DNA from: Bacillota bacterium
GTDB taxonomy: Bacteria > Bacillota > Clostridia > Lachnospirales > Lachnospiraceae
Assembly: GCA_023416695.1 (NCBI GenBank)
Contig: JAEZGY010000028.1
Location: 1 to 64,000, forward strand
Direction of reading: 5' to 3'
DNA: 64,000 nucleotides
Position numbers and translations under genes: made by a program. Positions 27,333 to 35,650 of the stretch are shown in pieces (the first letter of the stretch is position 1; each line of letters opens with the position of its first letter). A model generated the notes under the pieces. The model was not told where the DNA came from, ran no database searches, and saw only the letters and a program-made list of their open reading frames with translations.

Positions 27333-27920
27333 TTAATTCATTTTCATTACTTTAATTTTATGAGCTGGTACATTAAATAAGACCATTACAGCGTCAACTA
27401 TTTCGCTCTTTACTCTGTCACTCTCTCCTCCCTGTGCTATTACCAATACTCCTTCTATTTCTGGTTCGATTTGTTTCACAATATAAGGGGTATTTTCTCC
27501 TTGGTTGGCTTGGGATAATACCGTCTCCTCCTGGCTGCTATCACTGGTGCTGTTCCTGTTTCCTCCTGCACTATCCTGCTCAGTTGTGGTCTGCCTGTCG
27601 GAAGTCTCATCTTTTAAAGGAACCAATTCTTTCGAAGACTTAACGGTAATCATCACCTCCACCTTACCTATATTTCGCACCTGCATAAGTATCTGCTTTA
27701 ATTTATTCTCCTGAGTACAAACATATTCCTCCGTGGAAGAATATTTTTCATTATCCTGTTTTTTTTCATTTGTCTGTGTACTGTTTTCTTTACTACTGCT
27801 ATCAGAAGAAAATAAACCAGGTACAGATAACAATAGTATTGCTAGTCCACAACCTAAAATAATTAGAAGCTTTGGTAATCCAAATTCTTTTAAAATCTTT
27901 TTAAAATCAAATTTTTTCAT
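27333..27920 (-). CDS. spoIIIAG: Stage III sporulation protein AG
   Basis: Ring-forming channel protein of the mother-cell membrane. The 195-residue product has one membrane helix (about residues 14-32). A polar Ser/Gln-rich linker and a C-terminal ring-building domain (GKVEVMITVKSSKE, then VKSEIVDAVMVLFNVPAHKIKVM) follow. The ATG at 27918-27920 is set by AGGAGG 6 bases upstream; the longer frame begins inside spoIIIAF. A Gln/Ser/Asn-rich insertion occurs within the domain (around SDRQTTTEQDSAGGNRNS). Confidence 0.92.
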   Translation of the reverse strand: MKKFDFKKILKEFGLPKLLIILGCGLAILLLSVPGLFSSDSSSKENSTQTNEKKQDNEKYSSTEEYVCTQENKLKQILMQVRNIGKVEVMITVKSSKELVPLKDETSDRQTTTEQDSAGGNRNSTSDSSQEETVLSQANQGENTPYIVKQIEPEIEGVLVIAQGGESDRVKSEIVDAVMVLFNVPAHKIKVMKMN

Positions 27921-27930
27921 TGCTATCCTC

Positions 27931-28590
27931 CTACCCTTTATGTATCGTAACAGATATCTGATCAATAGGAACCCCATATAAGCCTACAAGTTCTTGCTTA
28001 ATATTAAGCTCTAACACAGTGTCATACTGGTCTTTATTTGGAGCCTCACTGGCTTTATCATTCTGATTGAATGTTGCATCTTGATTAATCGTTACCTTGT
28101 CTATGGTGACTTGGTCTACGGGATCAATGGTTTTTGCTGCTTCAGTCTTCTTTTCTTCTGTTTTTTCAGAGGCCACTAAGGTAATCCCCTTTATCTGGCC
28201 GCAAGTCTCACTTTCTGTATCCTCATCTAAGTTTATTGTGAGACTATCTACCTTAAGACCATAATTACTCATATAAACCTGAATCTGATTATTGATGGCC
28301 TCCTTATAACTTTCCACAACCTGCTTTTGATATTCCTTCTCTGTTCCTACTATCTGGGCACTGATATCCCTAGCATTACTCTGATACACATTAAAATCAT
28401 AATAGTAATCAACCTTATCAAGGGTATTCGTCCAAGTTAACAGAGGTTTGATAATAATTAAAATAGTAATCAACCCAACAAAGATATGTATGTACTTCTT
28501 AAAACTACTTTTTCCAAGCAGGTTAGAAAATACAGTGACTAGCAGTAAAAAGAAAATGAGATTTTTAACAGCCGCATATATTTCCCCCAT
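27931..28590 (-). CDS. spoIIIAF: Stage III sporulation protein AF
   Basis: Predicted channel component with two membrane helices at the N-terminus (residues 10-24 and 32-52, the typical FVGLITILIIIKPLLT) and a soluble part resembling ring-building folds. It is 219 residues long and ends in VPIDQISVTIHKG. The ATG follows GAGGTG. It lies 10 bases before spoIIIAG and 8 bases after spoIIIAE, in the standard order. Confidence 0.9.
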   Translation of the reverse strand: MGEIYAAVKNLIFFLLLVTVFSNLLGKSSFKKYIHIFVGLITILIIIKPLLTWTNTLDKVDYYYDFNVYQSNARDISAQIVGTEKEYQKQVVESYKEAINNQIQVYMSNYGLKVDSLTINLDEDTESETCGQIKGITLVASEKTEEKKTEAAKTIDPVDQVTIDKVTINQDATFNQNDKASEAPNKDQYDTVLELNIKQELVGLYGVPIDQISVTIHKG

Positions 28591-28598
28591 AACTCACC

Positions 28599-29774
28599 TC
28601 ATACTCCTATATTTGTTGATGCTGCAATGATAGCAATGGACAGGACAAATAGTAACAAACAAATAAATACCATGGAGAGCAAAAGTTTTGATGCATTGGC
28701 TGCTGCGCTGATACATCCAACCATTCTTTTATCTGATACAGGTTGTACAAGTGCTGCACCTAGCTTATAGACAAAAACAAAGCATACAAGCTTTACAAGT
28801 GGTACTAAACACAGGATTAAAATGACTATAAGTCCCGTCACACCAATCGCATTTTTCACTAGTACACTGGCTCCTAGTAAAGTCTCTGTGACAGAGTTTA
28901 TGGCGTTCCCCACACCTGGAATAGCGCTAGTGCTCTTAATAATTACAGACTTTTTCACGTACTCGGCCATAGGTATAATGAGCCCTTGAATAGCATTATA
29001 TCCTATGACGAAGGCTAATAAGGTCTTCAAAATCCATTGCACTACCATTTCAATAAGCTCTGTCATCTTGGACAACATATCTTCTTTGGTAATATGATTT
29101 GCTAAGGTTATGACAAAATAAATATTAACTAAGGGAAGTACAACATTAAGTAAAATAAAATTGATTCCCGTAAAGACGGCTAGCGTTGACTCATAATAAA
29201 AAAGAGAGGTCTTCGCTCCAGAACTAACTGCAATGCTAAGCAGATAGGTTGGCATAAGTACCTTCATAAAGTCAAATAAATTATTAAGTACTGTTCTCGC
29301 AATCTCTGTAGCCATATAAAAGGAGCTAGTAAGTAGGGCAAACAACATGATGTATGTAACATAAAATGCAGTTTCAGATACCTGATTGCTTTGAAATACG
29401 TTAGCAAAGTTTGTAAAAATAGCAGCTAGCATTGCTATCATAATTAACTGAATCAAAAGAGTTTTGTTATTAAGCAATTCTCCAAACAATTCATTCAGCA
29501 CCTTACTAATTAATCCTGATAATGAGAACTCCTCATCACCAGTTACTATGCCCTTAACATACTCACCAAAGTTAACCTCTTCGGGGGTTTTTACCAAATC
29601 GTCTATCACATTTTGTATATCATCATAGTTAACATCTTCTAGCACCTTGTCTACGCTATCTTCTCTTGTTACATCATTCACATTATCGGTATCTAATGAC
29701 TTAGCATAGACTGGTGTTTTATGAAAAGAGATAAAAAAAACACCTGTAACTATTAAAATTAATTTCCATTTCAT
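28599..29774 (-). CDS. spoIIIAE: Stage III sporulation protein AE
   Basis: Polytopic membrane protein of the SpoIIIA channel. The 391-residue product starts with a signal peptide (residues 1-24, ending VYAKS) and has about eight membrane helices from residue 100 on, including the conserved stretch with GYNAIQGLIIPMAEYVKKS. The C-terminal helices resemble a flagellar-export FlhB/FliP-like layout only loosely. The ATG is preceded by AGGCGGG. Length and order match Bacillus SpoIIIAE. Confidence 0.93.
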   Translation of the reverse strand: MKWKLILIVTGVFFISFHKTPVYAKSLDTDNVNDVTREDSVDKVLEDVNYDDIQNVIDDLVKTPEEVNFGEYVKGIVTGDEEFSLSGLISKVLNELFGELLNNKTLLIQLIMIAMLAAIFTNFANVFQSNQVSETAFYVTYIMLFALLTSSFYMATEIARTVLNNLFDFMKVLMPTYLLSIAVSSGAKTSLFYYESTLAVFTGINFILLNVVLPLVNIYFVITLANHITKEDMLSKMTELIEMVVQWILKTLLAFVIGYNAIQGLIIPMAEYVKKSVIIKSTSAIPGVGNAINSVTETLLGASVLVKNAIGVTGLIVILILCLVPLVKLVCFVFVYKLGAALVQPVSDKRMVGCISAAANASKLLLSMVFICLLLFVLSIAIIAASTNIGV

Positions 29775-29786
29775 AAACGCACCCGC

Positions 29787-30167
29787 CTAAGCTAAGAAAT
29801 TATTAATCAAATCCAGTAAAGCTAATAGTATCGGCATGCTGATTGCTAAGATCGTAAGCTTTCCAACTAACTCTATTTGACTTGCTATGGCACTATGACC
29901 TGCATCCTTACATAATGCTGATGCAAACTCTGCAATATAGGTGATACCAACTATCTTTAGAAGAATACTCAAATAAGTTGGGTTAATACTAATAAAGCTT
30001 TGTATTTTAGCAATTCCCTCTATTATAGAGGACAATTTGCTTGTCCCAATAAACAGGATAATGATACAGGCTGCCACACTGATATAGGTAGAATATTCGG
30101 AGCGTGTATTTTTAAATTGTGTTGCTAAAACTATAGCCACAATTCCAATAATAGCTACCTGTAGCAT
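29787..30167 (-). CDS. spoIIIAD: Stage III sporulation protein AD
   Basis: Small membrane protein with three to four helices. The 126-residue product has the family core PTYLSILLKIVGITYIAEFA near residues 65-85, and CKDAG. The ATG at 30165-30167 was chosen because AGGAGG is 5 bases upstream; the GTG two codons before overlaps that site. Fourth gene of the spoIIIA operon. Confidence 0.92.
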   Translation of the reverse strand: MLQVAIIGIVAIVLATQFKNTRSEYSTYISVAACIIILFIGTSKLSSIIEGIAKIQSFISINPTYLSILLKIVGITYIAEFASALCKDAGHSAIASQIELVGKLTILAISMPILLALLDLINNFLA

Positions 30168-30176
30168 ACGCACCTC

Positions 30177-30371
30177 CTAAAAATTAAACAAATTCTTTAT
30201 TGTCTGAAACAACTGAGATATGTAAGGTATGATCCATAGTAAAACCAGAAGCAAACCTGCTAAGCTAGTCAAAAATGCCTGTTCTTCTCTACCAGAATGT
30301 TTTAATACTTGGTTAATTACAGAAACCAAGATACCTACCGCTGCAATTTTAAAAATTAGAGTAATCTCCAT
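30177..30371 (-). CDS. spoIIIAC: Stage III sporulation protein AC
   Basis: A 64-residue protein with two membrane helices and the conserved centre VINQVLKHSGREEQA between them. AC and AD share the SpoIIIAC/AD fold. The ATG follows GGAGG with a 6-base spacer. The gene is 9 bases from spoIIIAD. Confidence 0.93.
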   Translation of the reverse strand: MEITLIFKIAAVGILVSVINQVLKHSGREEQAFLTSLAGLLLVLLWIIPYISQLFQTIKNLFNF

Positions 30372-30391
30372 TGTTGTCCTCCTTACATATA

Positions 30392-30910
30392 CTAAATCAA
30401 TACCACGGCAAGAAATAAACCAGATAAAATACCAAGCATATTATATAGTCTTGTTTTTTCCTTCATGGTAGCAATGGAGTCCTGTAACTCATGATCCAAC
30501 TGCTCAATATAAAAATCAATAGTCTTTAATTGCATCTCTTTATCTAAATAACCAAGATTTTCTCCCAGATGATTCAGTTGCTCTCTATCCTGTTGATTCA
30601 TATAGGAATTTTTCATGTAATTCTTAGTGCCCTCTTCCCATATTGTTTGAAAACTCAAACCAGAGGAGCTTAACAAATCCTGTTCTACTCCAGCAAAAAA
30701 CTCCTTAAAGTTGTCTACATTTCTTCTAGAGATTGCTCCTATCGCTTCAGGTAACGTAGTATTTCCGTACTTGATATCTCCTCTTAAGATGGTAATATTC
30801 TTTTTCATTGCTCTTAAATCAGCGACTCTTCCTCTAACGAGAGAACTGAAATATACACCTATGGTGGAACAAGATAGTATAACAAGTAAAGCTCCAAATA
30901 TTTTTACCAT
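30392..30910 (-). CDS. spoIIIAB: Stage III sporulation protein AB
   Basis: Membrane protein of the SpoIIIA channel with a GspF-like helical domain. The 172-residue product has an N-terminal helix (2-22), a soluble helical middle with IGAISRRNVDNFKEFF, and a C-terminal helix (152-172). The ATG follows GGAGGTGAC. It is 11 bases after spoIIIAA. Confidence 0.92.
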   Translation of the reverse strand: MVKIFGALLVILSCSTIGVYFSSLVRGRVADLRAMKKNITILRGDIKYGNTTLPEAIGAISRRNVDNFKEFFAGVEQDLLSSSGLSFQTIWEEGTKNYMKNSYMNQQDREQLNHLGENLGYLDKEMQLKTIDFYIEQLDHELQDSIATMKEKTRLYNMLGILSGLFLAVVLI

Positions 30911-30921
30911 TTTGTCACCTC

Positions 30922-31887
30922 CTAATCTGCCTTATATAATAAGGTACCTCGCTCATCGTATATTTCCTCTAGATTTCCAACTCTCCCTTTATTATTTAGA
31001 ATGATATAACGCTCAAAAATCTTTTCACGTACCATTCGTCCTAGTATTGGTTTATTCTTAATATCATCAATGGAACTTCCATGAACAGTGGCTATCAGTT
31101 TACATCCACAGTTCATTACGTACTCAATTGCTTCAATATCATCCCTTGAGCCAACCTCGTCCACCGCAATGATGCTTGGCGACATACTACGTATCAACAT
31201 CATCATGCCTTCCACCTTTGGACAGCAATCCAATATATCAGTTCTAATTCCTAGCTCATTTTGTGGTATTCCCATATAACAAGCTCCTATCTCCGAACGT
31301 TCATCTACCACTCCTACATTAAGCCCATGTATGGTGCTTACTCCATTGGATAGTTGACGAATTACATCTCTAAGTAGGGTTGTCTTACCACACCTTGGGG
31401 GAGAAATAATTAATGTGTGAAAGATTGTATTTTGATTAATGATATATGGCATGACCTTATCTCCACAGCCCTTTACCTGGTGAGATAATCTAATATTAAT
31501 AAAGGATATGTGTTTAATATTCTTAATTCTTTCAGCTTCAATAATCGTTTTTCCCGCTATTCCAACTCGATGTCCTCCTTGGATAGTAATAAACCCTTGT
31601 CGTATCTCATCCTCGAATGCGTATAAAGAGTAATTACTTATGTACTCCATTGTCTCTCTTACTTCATTTAAAGAAACTATATAGGCACCAGTCTTATCTG
31701 TAATTATCCTGTGATCCCTAGATACAAAATACTCTTTATTGTTGTAAACCAGCATAAGAGGGCCATTTACCCTTAGCCTGATTTCTTGTAACAATTCGAA
31801 ATCAATCACTAGTTCTGCAATTATTTTTCTAAGGTTAATAGAGAATATCTTTAAGATTTCCTCACGTTTGTCCAAGAAAACTTTCAC
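30922..31887 (-). CDS. spoIIIAA: Stage III sporulation protein AA (AAA ATPase)
   Basis: Cytoplasmic secretion-type ATPase of the mother cell-forespore channel. The 321-residue product has Walker A PPRCGKTTLLRD near residue 143, VGVVDERSEIGA, and Walker B IIAVDEVGS followed by a conserved ATVHG. The start is uncertain: the GTG at 31885-31887 lies directly on AAAGGGG, while a TTG four codons later has an 11-base spacer, so the first few residues may be absent. It is the first gene of the operon, with a sigma-E-like promoter at 31916-31943. Confidence 0.94.
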   Translation of the reverse strand: MKVFLDKREEILKIFSINLRKIIAELVIDFELLQEIRLRVNGPLMLVYNNKEYFVSRDHRIITDKTGAYIVSLNEVRETMEYISNYSLYAFEDEIRQGFITIQGGHRVGIAGKTIIEAERIKNIKHISFINIRLSHQVKGCGDKVMPYIINQNTIFHTLIISPPRCGKTTLLRDVIRQLSNGVSTIHGLNVGVVDERSEIGACYMGIPQNELGIRTDILDCCPKVEGMMMLIRSMSPSIIAVDEVGSRDDIEAIEYVMNCGCKLIATVHGSSIDDIKNKPILGRMVREKIFERYIILNNKGRVGNLEEIYDERGTLLYKAD

Positions 31888-31915
31888 CCCTTTACACTGC
31901 CTAAAATCTTATTTC

Positions 31916-31943
31916 AATATATGAAGGTTTTTAAAGAATATTC
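31916..31943 (-). promoter_or_regulatory. Sigma-E-type promoter of the spoIIIA operon
   Basis: On the minus strand: GAATATT (31937-31943), 13-base spacer, CATATATT (31916-31923). The Bacillus sigma-E pattern is KMATATT-N13/14-CATACA-T; the -35 matches fully and the -10 in all but one fixed base. The predicted start is about 20 bases before the spoIIIAA coding region. Confidence 0.65.
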
Positions 31944-31981
31944 CACTAAGACAGTTTTATATAGGAAATGGCACATAAACC

Positions 31982-32009
31982 TTGAATTCACTATAAAAAA
32001 AGGCTACAA
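31982..32009 (+). promoter_or_regulatory. Sigma-A promoter of aroE
   Basis: TTGAAT at 31982-31987, 16-base spacer, TACAAT at 32004-32009. It lies 30 bases before the aroE ATG and diverges from the spoIIIA promoter. Confidence 0.5.
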
Positions 32010-32039
32010 TAGTACAAATCACATACTGGGAGGATTACC

Positions 32040-32792
32040 ATGAGAGTTGGATTGATTGGAGCAGAACTTGGGTACAGTTATTCAAAAGTGATCCATGAAA
32101 AGTTAGCAAACTATACTTACGATTTGATTCCATTAAACAAAGAAGAGTTTGAAGAATTTATGGATAACCGTAGTTTTAGTGCTATAAACGTCACGATTCC
32201 TTATAAGAAAGCAGTCCTACCATACCTAGATGAGATATCCAAAGAAGCAAAGGCTATTGGTGCAGTAAATGCTATTGTTAATAGGAATGGTAAGCTTTAT
32301 GGCTACAATACAGACTATGATGGATTTCGTTACGCCCTAATACACAACAACATAGAGGTAAAAAATGAAAAGGTAATGATTCTAGGCTTCGGTGGAGCAA
32401 GTCTTGCTGTAATAAAAGTAATAGAGGATTTGTTAGCTAAAGAAGTGGTAATCGTCAATCGAACAATTAAAGACAATGCCATCTCCTACGAAGAGGCAAA
32501 AGAGAAACATAAGGATGTAACGATATTAATTAATACAACTAGTGTAGGAACCTCTCCTAATATAGATGAAGCACCCATTGACTTATCTGGATTTCATAAC
32601 TTAAAAGCTGTGGTGGATATTATATACAATCCTAAAGTAACGAAGCTATTATCTCAAGCTAAGGACTTGGGGATTCAGACAGTGAATGGTCTTGATATGC
32701 TAGTAGCTCAGGCAAAGTATGCCGCAGAATACTTTTTAAATACATCAATTCCAGAGGAAAGAATCGAAGAAATAAAAAAGGAATTAGAATAA
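32040..32792 (+). CDS. aroE: Shikimate dehydrogenase
   Basis: NADP-dependent reduction of 3-dehydroshikimate to shikimate. The 250-residue product has the substrate lobe with NVTIPYKKAV (catalytic Lys), the NTDYDGF Asp, and the nucleotide-binding MILGFGGASLAV. The N-terminal shikimate loop reads GYSYSKVIHEK rather than the usual S-x-S-L-SP-x-x-HN, so two commonly conserved loop residues differ. The ATG follows GGGAGG. It stands alone, unlike aroF-tyrA-aroA at 40.5 kb, and converges on efp at a shared hairpin. Confidence 0.9.
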   Translation: MRVGLIGAELGYSYSKVIHEKLANYTYDLIPLNKEEFEEFMDNRSFSAINVTIPYKKAVLPYLDEISKEAKAIGAVNAIVNRNGKLYGYNTDYDGFRYALIHNNIEVKNEKVMILGFGGASLAVIKVIEDLLAKEVVIVNRTIKDNAISYEEAKEKHKDVTILINTTSVGTSPNIDEAPIDLSGFHNLKAVVDIIYNPKVTKLLSQAKDLGIQTVNGLDMLVAQAKYAAEYFLNTSIPEERIEEIKKELE

Positions 32793-32829
32793 AAGCCATC
32801 CTTAAGTGTAACTCTATGATTAAGTAAAA

Positions 32830-32865
32830 AAGGCGTAAGTAGCATGAAAATGCAACTTACGCCTT
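32830..32865 (-). terminator. Terminator of efp, shared with converging aroE
   Basis: A 15-base stem with one mismatch (AAGGCGTAAGTAGCA/TGCAACTTACGCCTT). The minus strand continues TTTTTTAC, a good U-tract for efp; the plus side has only a weak one. Confidence 0.75.
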
Positions 32866-32892
32866 CTATATATTATATCATAGAATATTTAA

Positions 32893-33450
32893 TTAAACTC
32901 TCTTTAAATAATCGCCAGTACGGGTATCAATTTGAATCTTATCCCCTTGCTCAACGAATAAAGGAACGTAAACAGTAGCTCCTGTCTCAACAACAGCAGG
33001 TTTTGTAGCTCCTGTAGCAGTATCTCCCTTAAAACCTGGTTCAGTATCTGTAATCTCAAGTTCAGCAAACATAGGAGGTTCAATAGCAAATACCGCACCA
33101 TTGTGGGAAAGCATCTTAACCATATCATTTTCTTTGACAAACTTTAAAGAATCACCGATTGCATCTTCAGTTAAAGCAAATTGATCAAATGTTTCAACAT
33201 CCATAAAGTGATACAATTCACCATCATTATATAAATACTGTTTATCACTCTTATCAATATGAGCCTGTGGACATTTTTCAGTAGGTCTAAAAGTTTTCTC
33301 CACTACTCCACCATTTTTAATATCTCTTAATTTAGTTCTAACAAATGCAGCACCTTTTCCTGGTTTAACATGCTGAAACTCTATTACTTGATATACACTA
33401 TTTTCAAATTCAATAGTTAAACCATTTCTAAAATCGCCTGCTGATACCAT
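32893..33450 (-). CDS. efp: Elongation factor P
   Basis: Translation factor that relieves ribosome stalling at polyproline. The 185-residue product has the modification-site loop HVKPGKGAAFVR, with the tip Lys at residue 32, and the C-terminal VPLFVEQGDKIQIDTRTGDYLKRV signature. The ATG is preceded by AGGAGG with a 10-base spacer. No epmA/epmB-like modification gene is nearby. Confidence 0.97.
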   Translation of the reverse strand: MVSAGDFRNGLTIEFENSVYQVIEFQHVKPGKGAAFVRTKLRDIKNGGVVEKTFRPTEKCPQAHIDKSDKQYLYNDGELYHFMDVETFDQFALTEDAIGDSLKFVKENDMVKMLSHNGAVFAIEPPMFAELEITDTEPGFKGDTATGATKPAVVETGATVYVPLFVEQGDKIQIDTRTGDYLKRV

Positions 33451-33485
33451 ACAAATAATTCCTCCTTAAATATATCACTTAGAAC

Positions 33486-33514
33486 AGTTTATAATAATCC
33501 GAATAAATTTTCAA
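33486..33514 (-). promoter_or_regulatory. Possible promoter of efp
   Basis: On the minus strand: TTGAAA (33509-33514), 17-base spacer, TAAACT (33486-33491), 36 bases before the ATG. Confidence 0.35.
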
Positions 33515-33572
33515 CCACTATTTTTGTCCATGCTTACTTTTTCATCATTATCTGATATAAAATACTATATCC

Positions 33573-34100
33573 TTAGCATTCCCCTTTTGTCTTATAACTA
33601 CTACAGATAACATTTACAATCTGTTCCACTGAAGATGTGTTTACATCAACAATCCTATCTGCGGCAGCTTCATAATATTCCCTACGATAAGTGAGTAGCT
33701 TGTCAACCTTTTCTTCTACATTGTACCCTTTTAGCAAAGGTCTAGTCGTATCCTTCTTAAGTCTCCTAAGTACAGTGAATTTATTAACATCTAACATAAT
33801 TACAAAACCTAATTCTTTAAGAATACGTACATTTTCTTCTTTTAACGGAAGTCCACCACCAGTAGAAATGATTAAAGGTTTCTCCTCCTTCAAAAGCTCC
33901 CTTAGTACCTCTGTCTCCATTTGCCGAAAGGTTGCTTCCCCAAACTGTTCAAAAATTTTTGAAATAGAACACCCTTGTTGTTTTTCAATTAGTCGATCTG
34001 TGTCTACAAAGGTTAACTTAAGCTTATTCGCAAGTACTTGACCGATTGTAGATTTGCCACTTCCCATGAACCCAACAAGTATAAGGTGCTTCTTCTCCAT
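33573..34100 (-). CDS. aroK: Shikimate kinase
   Basis: Phosphorylates shikimate at the 3-hydroxyl with ATP. The 175-residue product has Walker A GFMGSGKSTIG (residues 10-20), the shikimate-binding DTDRLIE and FRQMETEVL, and the STGGGLPL loop. The ATG at 34098-34100 was chosen since GGGGA lies 5 bases upstream; the earlier ATG abuts the ribosome site. It is downstream of yqeG with a 9-base gap, so the two are co-transcribed. Confidence 0.95.
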   Translation of the reverse strand: MEKKHLILVGFMGSGKSTIGQVLANKLKLTFVDTDRLIEKQQGCSISKIFEQFGEATFRQMETEVLRELLKEEKPLIISTGGGLPLKEENVRILKELGFVIMLDVNKFTVLRRLKKDTTRPLLKGYNVEEKVDKLLTYRREYYEAAADRIVDVNTSSVEQIVNVICSSYKTKGEC

Positions 34101-34109
34101 AAACATCCC

Positions 34110-34616
34110 CTATTTTCTCTTCTTAAGATCTTTTTTATAAAAGTATAATACGATTTTCTCTAAATATCGCTTTAGTACAATTTGAATTTCTTCTTTTTTA
34201 TCAATTGGTTCTACTAGAATATTGTGCATCCCGGTTCTACTAGCTCCATACACATCTGTAAAAAGTTGGTCTCCTATAAACATAGTATTTGAGACATCTG
34301 TCCCCATAAGCTCCATAGCTTTTTTATAGTTCTTTCTACTTGGCTTTTTTGCATCAAAGATATACTTTACCTGAATGTCCTTATTAAAGCGTTCTACACG
34401 TTCAATTTTGTTATTAGAAATAAGGCATATCTGAAACCCCATTTTTTTAAGCTTTGTAAATAATTCTATTGCTTCTGGGGTGGCATCTTCGCCATGCTTC
34501 ACTAGGGTATTATCAATATCAAATAAAAGACCTCTAAAACCATCATTATATAGCTTCTCAAAATCTATAGAATACGTGGATTTCACGTATTGTTCTGGAT
34601 AAAACTTTTGTAACAT
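34110..34616 (-). CDS. YqeG family HAD IIIA-type phosphatase
   Basis: HAD-superfamily phosphatase of unknown substrate. The 168-residue product has the nucleophile motif LFDIDNTLVKHG near residue 31 (DxDxT), motif II LISNNK, and the late GDQLFTDVYGA (GDQxxTD) that is typical of YqeG. The C-terminus is Lys-rich. The ATG follows AAAGGAG. YqeG usually sits beside shikimate or GTPase genes in Firmicutes; here it lies between uppP and aroK. Confidence 0.92.
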   Translation of the reverse strand: MLQKFYPEQYVKSTYSIDFEKLYNDGFRGLLFDIDNTLVKHGEDATPEAIELFTKLKKMGFQICLISNNKIERVERFNKDIQVKYIFDAKKPSRKNYKKAMELMGTDVSNTMFIGDQLFTDVYGASRTGMHNILVEPIDKKEEIQIVLKRYLEKIVLYFYKKDLKKRK

Positions 34617-34643
34617 ATCTAAACTCCTTTAGTGCCTTTTGTA

Positions 34644-35504
34644 CTATGCAAAAAATGCAAACAATAAAACTATAATACCTAAAATTATTCTATAATAACC
34701 AAATATCTTAAAGTCATGTTTCTTAATATAATCCATTAAGAACTTAATGACAGCTATAGATACTAAAAATGCAGTTATCATCGCTACTACTAAAATTAAA
34801 AACTCTGTTCCCGTAAAGTTTAACCCAAATTTCACGATTTTTAACAGACTGGCACCAAACATAATAGGAATTGCCAAATAAAAGGTAAATTCTGCCGCCA
34901 CCGTTCTAGACAAACCAATTAATAAAGCTCCTACAATAGTCGCCCCAGAACGAGATGTTCCAGGAATCAAAGCAAGAATCTGAAAAATACCAATTAATGC
35001 AGCGGTTGTATAGGTGATATCCGAAAGAGAAGTAATCCTCGCTTCTTTCTTCTTATTTCTCTCTTCCACGATGATGAATAAGATACCATATACAAGTAAG
35101 GTGACAGCAACTACTTCAAAACGGTAGAAATGCTGATCCATCCAGTCATCTAAGAAAAGCCCAATAATTGCAGCTGGTACGGAAGCTACTAAAATATGAA
35201 ACCAAAGATTCATGATATCCCACTTTATAAAGTTAGATTTTTTTGCCATTTCAGTTTTTTTATTAAGTTCAAATGGCCAAATTTTCTTCCAAAACAAAAC
35301 TACAACTGCCATGATTGCACCAAGCTGAATTACAACCCGGAACATCTCCATAAACTTTTCTACATCAGGTATATTAATGGATTGTTTATAATTAACAAAT
35401 TTTTCTAACAGTATCATATGGCCTGTACTGCTTATAGGAAGCCATTCAGTAACGCCTTCTACAAATCCAAAAAGAAGAGTCACAAATAATTCATATATTG
35501 ACAT
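34644..35504 (-). CDS. uppP: Undecaprenyl-diphosphatase
   Basis: Integral membrane phosphatase recycling undecaprenyl diphosphate to the lipid carrier for wall synthesis; it also gives basal bacitracin resistance. The 286-residue product has seven to eight membrane helices and the two BacA signatures, EGVTEWLPISSTGHM (near residue 16) and PGTSRSGATI (near 181). The ATG follows AAAGGAG. The same carrier pool is used by glycopolymer synthesis next door. Confidence 0.95.
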   Translation of the reverse strand: MSIYELFVTLLFGFVEGVTEWLPISSTGHMILLEKFVNYKQSINIPDVEKFMEMFRVVIQLGAIMAVVVLFWKKIWPFELNKKTEMAKKSNFIKWDIMNLWFHILVASVPAAIIGLFLDDWMDQHFYRFEVVAVTLLVYGILFIIVEERNKKKEARITSLSDITYTTAALIGIFQILALIPGTSRSGATIVGALLIGLSRTVAAEFTFYLAIPIMFGASLLKIVKFGLNFTGTEFLILVVAMITAFLVSIAVIKFLMDYIKKHDFKIFGYYRIILGIIVLLFAFFA

Positions 35505-35582
35505 ACTTACACTCCTTTAACTTACTAAAGCTTATTCTATCTAAAACCAATCTAATATGCAAGTAGCAGTTATGATATTATT

Positions 35583-35611
35583 TTGACACATTTCTATATT
35601 TATGCTATATT
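35583..35611 (+). promoter_or_regulatory. Sigma-A promoter of the LtaS-like gene
   Basis: TTGACA at 35583-35588, 17-base spacer, TATATT at 35606-35611, about 40 bases before the ATG. Confidence 0.65.
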
Positions 35612-35650
35612 TTTAGAGTACTTGAATATTAAAAGAAAGAGGTTGTAAAG

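Noticed and set aside
32904..33140. Leu-rich 78-codon frame within efp on the same strand
   Set aside because: It lies wholly inside efp in another frame, has no ribosome site, and the Leu-rich composition comes from reading efp out of frame.
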